Shown here: in pieces, positions 61,502-64,000 of the stretch
Layout of the letters: each line of letters opens with the position of its first letter
Numbering within the stretch: the first letter of the stretch is position 1
Source: Halospina denitrificans
Lineage (GTDB): Bacteria; Pseudomonadota; Gammaproteobacteria; Pseudomonadales; Oleiphilaceae
Direction: 5' to 3'
DNA: 64,000 nucleotides
Assembly: GCF_004364635.1 (NCBI RefSeq)
Contig: NZ_SOAX01000003.1
Span: 61,442-125,441 of the forward strand
The notes under the pieces: model-generated
What the model saw: only the letters and a program-made list of their open reading frames with translations
The model's database searches: none
Told to the model about the DNA's origin: nothing
Program-made: the position numbers and the translations under genes

Positions 61502-62230
61502 ATGGAAAACAGCTTCTGGACGGCTTTTGGCGCTAGTCTTCTGGCGGCGCTGGTGACCGGCATCGGCATCTACACTATCCGTCACTTCGAGGCCTGGGGC
61601 CGCAAATACAGTATCTACTTCGTGTGCTTCGCCGCCGGCGTGCTGATTTCGGTGTCCTTCCTACACATTATTCCCAAGTCTTTCGAGTTGAGCCCCTATG
61701 CCCCCGGCTACCTGCTGGGTGGGTTCGTGTTGATGCATATGTTCAACCGATTCATCACCGCCTTCGTGTGCGAGCGGGGGGCGAATCCGGCTTACGGTAT
61801 TGGCTTGGTGCCCATGGTAGGCATCGGCTTTCATTCATTTATCGACGGATTTGTCTACTCCATCACCTTCTCCACCAGCATATTCACCGGCGTGCTGGCC
61901 GCTATTGGCATGGTACTGCATGAGTTTCCCGAGGGCATCATCACCTATCTGTTACTGTTGCGCGGAGGCTTCAGCGACAGGAACGCCTTGCTCCTTGCCG
62001 TCATTGCCGCGTCACTCTCAACACCACTGGGCATGCTGGTCTCCTGGCCCTTTATCAGCAGCGTCAGTCAACCGCAGCTGGGAGTTCTGCTTTCCCTGTC
62101 AGCCGGCGCACTGGTGTATGTGGGCGCAACCCACCTCTTGCCGCAAGCGGAAAAGGAGCACGGCCGGTTCAGTCTGTTAGCCCTGGGTGCCGGCATCCTG
62201 GTAGCTGTGCTCATCGTATTGTCGAAATAG
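61502..62230 (+). CDS. ZIP-family metal transporter
   Basis: A 242-residue membrane protein with about eight helices. Metal-binding helices carry HSFIDGF and HEFPEGI, the paired His/Glu signature of ZIP (Zrt/Irt-like) carriers; SAGALVYVGATHLLPQAEKE lies in helix seven. It should import or equilibrate zinc, iron or manganese. CCGGAG lies seven bases before the ATG. It is the last intact gene before the debris region. Confidence 0.9.
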   Translation: MENSFWTAFGASLLAALVTGIGIYTIRHFEAWGRKYSIYFVCFAAGVLISVSFLHIIPKSFELSPYAPGYLLGGFVLMHMFNRFITAFVCERGANPAYGIGLVPMVGIGFHSFIDGFVYSITFSTSIFTGVLAAIGMVLHEFPEGIITYLLLLRGGFSDRNALLLAVIAASLSTPLGMLVSWPFISSVSQPQLGVLLSLSAGALVYVGATHLLPQAEKEHGRFSLLALGAGILVAVLIVLSK

Positions 62231-62246
62231 ACTAAGGATCGGGCCA

Positions 62247-62358
62247 TTACATCTTGTTAGATATAATCGGCTTCCAGTTGTGGGGCAACAGCTCGTCGAT
62301 GGCGTTATTCTTCTGCGTCGGCAGTCGGGTCATCACCCCCTTCAGGTAGGCATAGAAC
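62247..62358 (-). pseudogene. IS66-family transposase C-terminal remnant
   Basis: The minus strand reads FYAYLKGVM then TRLPTQKNNAIDELLPHNW and KP before a stop. This matches the C-terminal tail of IS66 TnpC proteins (a LP-rich helix followed by LLPxxW). Stops close the frame immediately upstream, so only about 36 codons remain. Confidence 0.72.
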
Positions 62359-62502
62359 GATAAGGGCGGGCATGAAACCGAGAGAATACGCAATCATTAC
62401 CGGCTGAACCAGGTTATTTTCCCAGTGAAGGCCCAGCTTTGTCCCACCAGCGAAGCTCGTGCAAAAGCAGCTATTTAGGTCTTTGATTCAAAGCGGTAAT
62501 TA

Positions 62503-62552
62503 TGGAGGCGCGGGTCGGAATCGAACCGGCGTAAACGGAGTTGCAGCTCTGT
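62503..62552 (-). pseudogene. 3' half of a tRNA-Cys-like gene
   Basis: On the minus strand the end reads CCGCGCC-T-CCA, preceded by a T arm with GGTTCGATTCC and an anticodon-like loop CTGCAAC (GCA, Cys). The anticodon stem has a mismatch, one T-stem pair is lost, and no 5' acceptor strand (GGCGCGG) follows. It is therefore a fragment of the sort left at one end of an element that integrated into a tRNA gene. Confidence 0.6.
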
Positions 62553-62710
62553 GAATCCGGGCCATTTTTATCTTTTTAGATCCGACAAATAGGCACTCTA
62601 TCCACAAAACAGTGAACGCTCATTCCGCTCATTTAGTGACCTTTAAAATCAGATAGTTGCAATTGAGTTTTCTCACCAGGGGATGGTCACGCTTGCGACC
62701 CTGAAAGAAG

Positions 62711-62751
62711 ATTCTGTAGCTCAGTTTGTTCAAGTCCGGGTTCAATTTTGT
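62711..62751 (+). pseudogene. tRNA-like scrap
   Basis: ATTCTGTAGCTCAGTTTG resembles a tRNA D arm (TAGCTCAGTTGG) and is joined directly to GTCCGGGTTCAATTTTG, resembling a T arm. The middle of a tRNA is absent. Probably a rearranged relic; it could also be chance. Confidence 0.35.
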
Positions 62752-62829
62752 CGCGGTATACAATAACCGAAAGCAGAGAAGCTTCAAATGCTGACTGAGT
62801 AAACTGGGACATCATCCTCTCCAAAATAA

Positions 62830-63936
62830 CTAGTTGTAAATTCTGAAATGGTAATATTCGAGAAGGTATTTATACGGCCAGAGCCAATGCTCCTCCGGGA
62901 TCAGTTTTGCGACTGACCCATCTTCGTTAATGAAATAGACCGAGTACCGATTTGAATAAAAGTCGATCGTTCCTTCCGGAACATCAATTTCTAAAGGCTC
63001 AACCACATAGCTGCTGTTTGACGCCTCAGCCGGTGCAATGATCTGGTCACCCCATCCAACATATTGGTTGCTCATTAACTTGGCGATCCGAATGGGTCCG
63101 CCTTCAACCTTCTCTACGCCGCTTAAATAGGGATGCTTCTCTATTTTTTTCCTGGGAGCACTATCGCCAGTGCCAAGAGAACCTGCACCATTTTGACCAA
63201 ATACATAAACATCACCGTTGTCACAGAAGAAAACCGCGCCCGGTGAATAGTCCACGCCTTTCACAGAGCAGGGGATGTCCAGCAACTCTGGCTTCCATTG
63301 ATCTTTAGCCCCTGATGAAAAAGGAGAATAGTGGCTAGATCCTCCCCATGTATAAACATTACCGCCCTCTGAAACGGCAAAGAAAAGACCGCCGGCGTAA
63401 ACCTGTTCAATCACGTCCTTGATAGTAAAAGGTTTTCCCATCACATTTTGGGGGACTTCATCTCCCCAGAATCTAATCGTGTTGTCGTCATGGAGCACAA
63501 CCGAAAAATAGCTTTCCGCATCAAAATCCTTGATATTACATAATTCGTTATATCTGGTTGGTTGTTCTATTTCTTCCTTCGACTGAAATCCAAGTGGATC
63601 ATAGTCATTTCTTCCCCAGGCCCAGATGCACCCTTCCCGATCCAGAGCCAAAGCGTGCATGGAGCCAACTTCAATACCCACAATATTCTCAAGGCCCGGC
63701 ACCTTAAAAACGCCATCTTCTCGAGGCCCAGTGAGACGGATATACCCATTACCTGGGCCATAACGAAGCACTGTGCCGTCATCCTGGACCATATAAAGCG
63801 CGCCGGTTTGGACGCTGCCCTTATGCCGCTCAAGCCCCGGTCCCTGGTACCGGGCATCGGCCTCAATAACGGTGCAGGCGCTGAGCAGAAGGCTGGTTGC
63901 GATCAGGGTGCCCAGAAGGCGGGTCATGCGTTTCAT
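62830..63936 (-). CDS. Lipoprotein with RCC1-like repeats
   Basis: A 368-residue exported lipoprotein: signal peptide with lipobox LLSAC (Cys near 21), then repeats of the RCC1/beta-propeller kind, for instance HALALDREGCIWAWGRNDY, FFAVSEGGNVYTWGG and FFCDNGDVYVFGQNGAGSLGTG. These should fold as a propeller. GGAG eight bases before the ATG fixes the start. The GC content is lower than in the rest of the window and it stands beside tRNA and IS debris, which suggests horizontal acquisition. Function unknown. Confidence 0.78.
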   Translation of the reverse strand: MKRMTRLLGTLIATSLLLSACTVIEADARYQGPGLERHKGSVQTGALYMVQDDGTVLRYGPGNGYIRLTGPREDGVFKVPGLENIVGIEVGSMHALALDREGCIWAWGRNDYDPLGFQSKEEIEQPTRYNELCNIKDFDAESYFSVVLHDDNTIRFWGDEVPQNVMGKPFTIKDVIEQVYAGGLFFAVSEGGNVYTWGGSSHYSPFSSGAKDQWKPELLDIPCSVKGVDYSPGAVFFCDNGDVYVFGQNGAGSLGTGDSAPRKKIEKHPYLSGVEKVEGGPIRIAKLMSNQYVGWGDQIIAPAEASNSSYVVEPLEIDVPEGTIDFYSNRYSVYFINEDGSVAKLIPEEHWLWPYKYLLEYYHFRIYN

Positions 63937-64000
63937 GTTGTTGGCTCCTTTTTGTTGATTCTGGCGGTCAACGTTCCCGCATACTCTCGTCCATCGACTT
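63937..64000. other. Right edge upstream of the RCC1-like gene
   Basis: Contains the ribosome site (AAAAAGGAG on the minus strand) of the lipoprotein gene and the start of its upstream region. Nothing else is supported in these 64 bases. Confidence 0.5.

Larger units (their letters stand above)
62231..62829. other. Mosaic spacer with transposase and tRNA debris
   Basis: About 600 bp without an intact gene. Contents in order: IS66 transposase tail, unassigned sequence, a tRNA-Cys-like 3' half, AT-richer sequence, and a second tRNA-like scrap. GC content falls visibly from here to the right edge. Confidence 0.65.

Noticed and set aside
62503..62580. Complete tRNA-Cys gene
   Set aside because: The 5' acceptor and D arm are missing and the anticodon stem has a mismatch; only a 3' half is supported.
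1..64000. CRISPR array, prophage or toxin-antitoxin system
   Set aside because: No regularly spaced direct repeats, phage structural genes or paired small toxin/antitoxin frames were seen on reading both strands.

Overview
This window reads as chromosomal DNA of a GC-rich (roughly 60%) gammaproteobacterium, probably marine or halotolerant and Marinobacter/Pseudomonas-like. The hints are an hsbR-hsbA-gpsA block as in Pseudomonas, a PhaD-like regulator beside a PhaF/PhaI-type phasin, XrtA/PEP-CTERM regulatory genes, and a glycine/sarcosine methyltransferase typical of betaine-making halophiles. The genus is inference. Genes are dense and often overlap by 4-20 bp.

Layout. 0-4.3 kb: gpsA (cut by the window edge), the HsbA/HsbR partner-switch pair and an HD phosphohydrolase. 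4.2-12.2 kb: a lipid-modification run (desaturase, SnoaL-like protein, SDR, FAD oxidoreductase, DUF1365, cyclopropane synthase family, DUF2878, a secreted protein). 12.3-16 kb: exonuclease III, PhaD-like TetR and phasin, acyltransferase, SDR-fold protein. 16-22.4 kb: PrsK, PrsR and PrsT of the PEP-CTERM/exosortase system; the exosortase itself is not here. A PEP-CTERM protein at 28.4-29.0 kb has a textbook -24/-12 sigma-54 promoter, which fits PrsR, a sigma-54 activator with an intact GAFTGA loop. 22.4-28.3 kb: a proline-racemase-like protein, an MDR reductase, a single-chain biotin carboxylase and YebG.

29.3-51 kb is the most interesting part. It holds central sugar and glycogen genes (gap, dodecin, glk, Zn-alcohol dehydrogenase, glgA, glgB, glgC, GH57, malQ, glgP, pfkB). 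Next to them is a FixL-like haem-PAS kinase, a FixJ-like regulator, a lone receiver and a Crp/Fnr regulator with the FNR-type E..SR recognition helix. Eight intergenic palindromes of the form TTGAC-N4-GTCAA (four perfect, four with one mismatch) lie in front of these genes and of ppsA and a hydrolase. At most of them a -10-like hexamer lies about 32 bp from the dyad centre, the spacing of class II FNR/FixK activation. I infer an oxygen-responsive glycogen storage and fermentation regulon whose regulators are encoded inside it.

51-62.2 kb: a PilH-like receiver, the GSMT-like methyltransferase, a MocR regulator, a P-type ATPase, PEP synthase, DUF72, a hydrolase and a ZIP transporter. From about 61.1 kb rightward there is debris (EAL-like, IS66 and tRNA fragments) and a lower-GC RCC1-repeat lipoprotein, which suggests the edge of a plastic region. 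A further IS256-type transposase scrap lies between yebG and the PEP-CTERM gene. No CRISPR array, rRNA or intact insertion sequence was seen.
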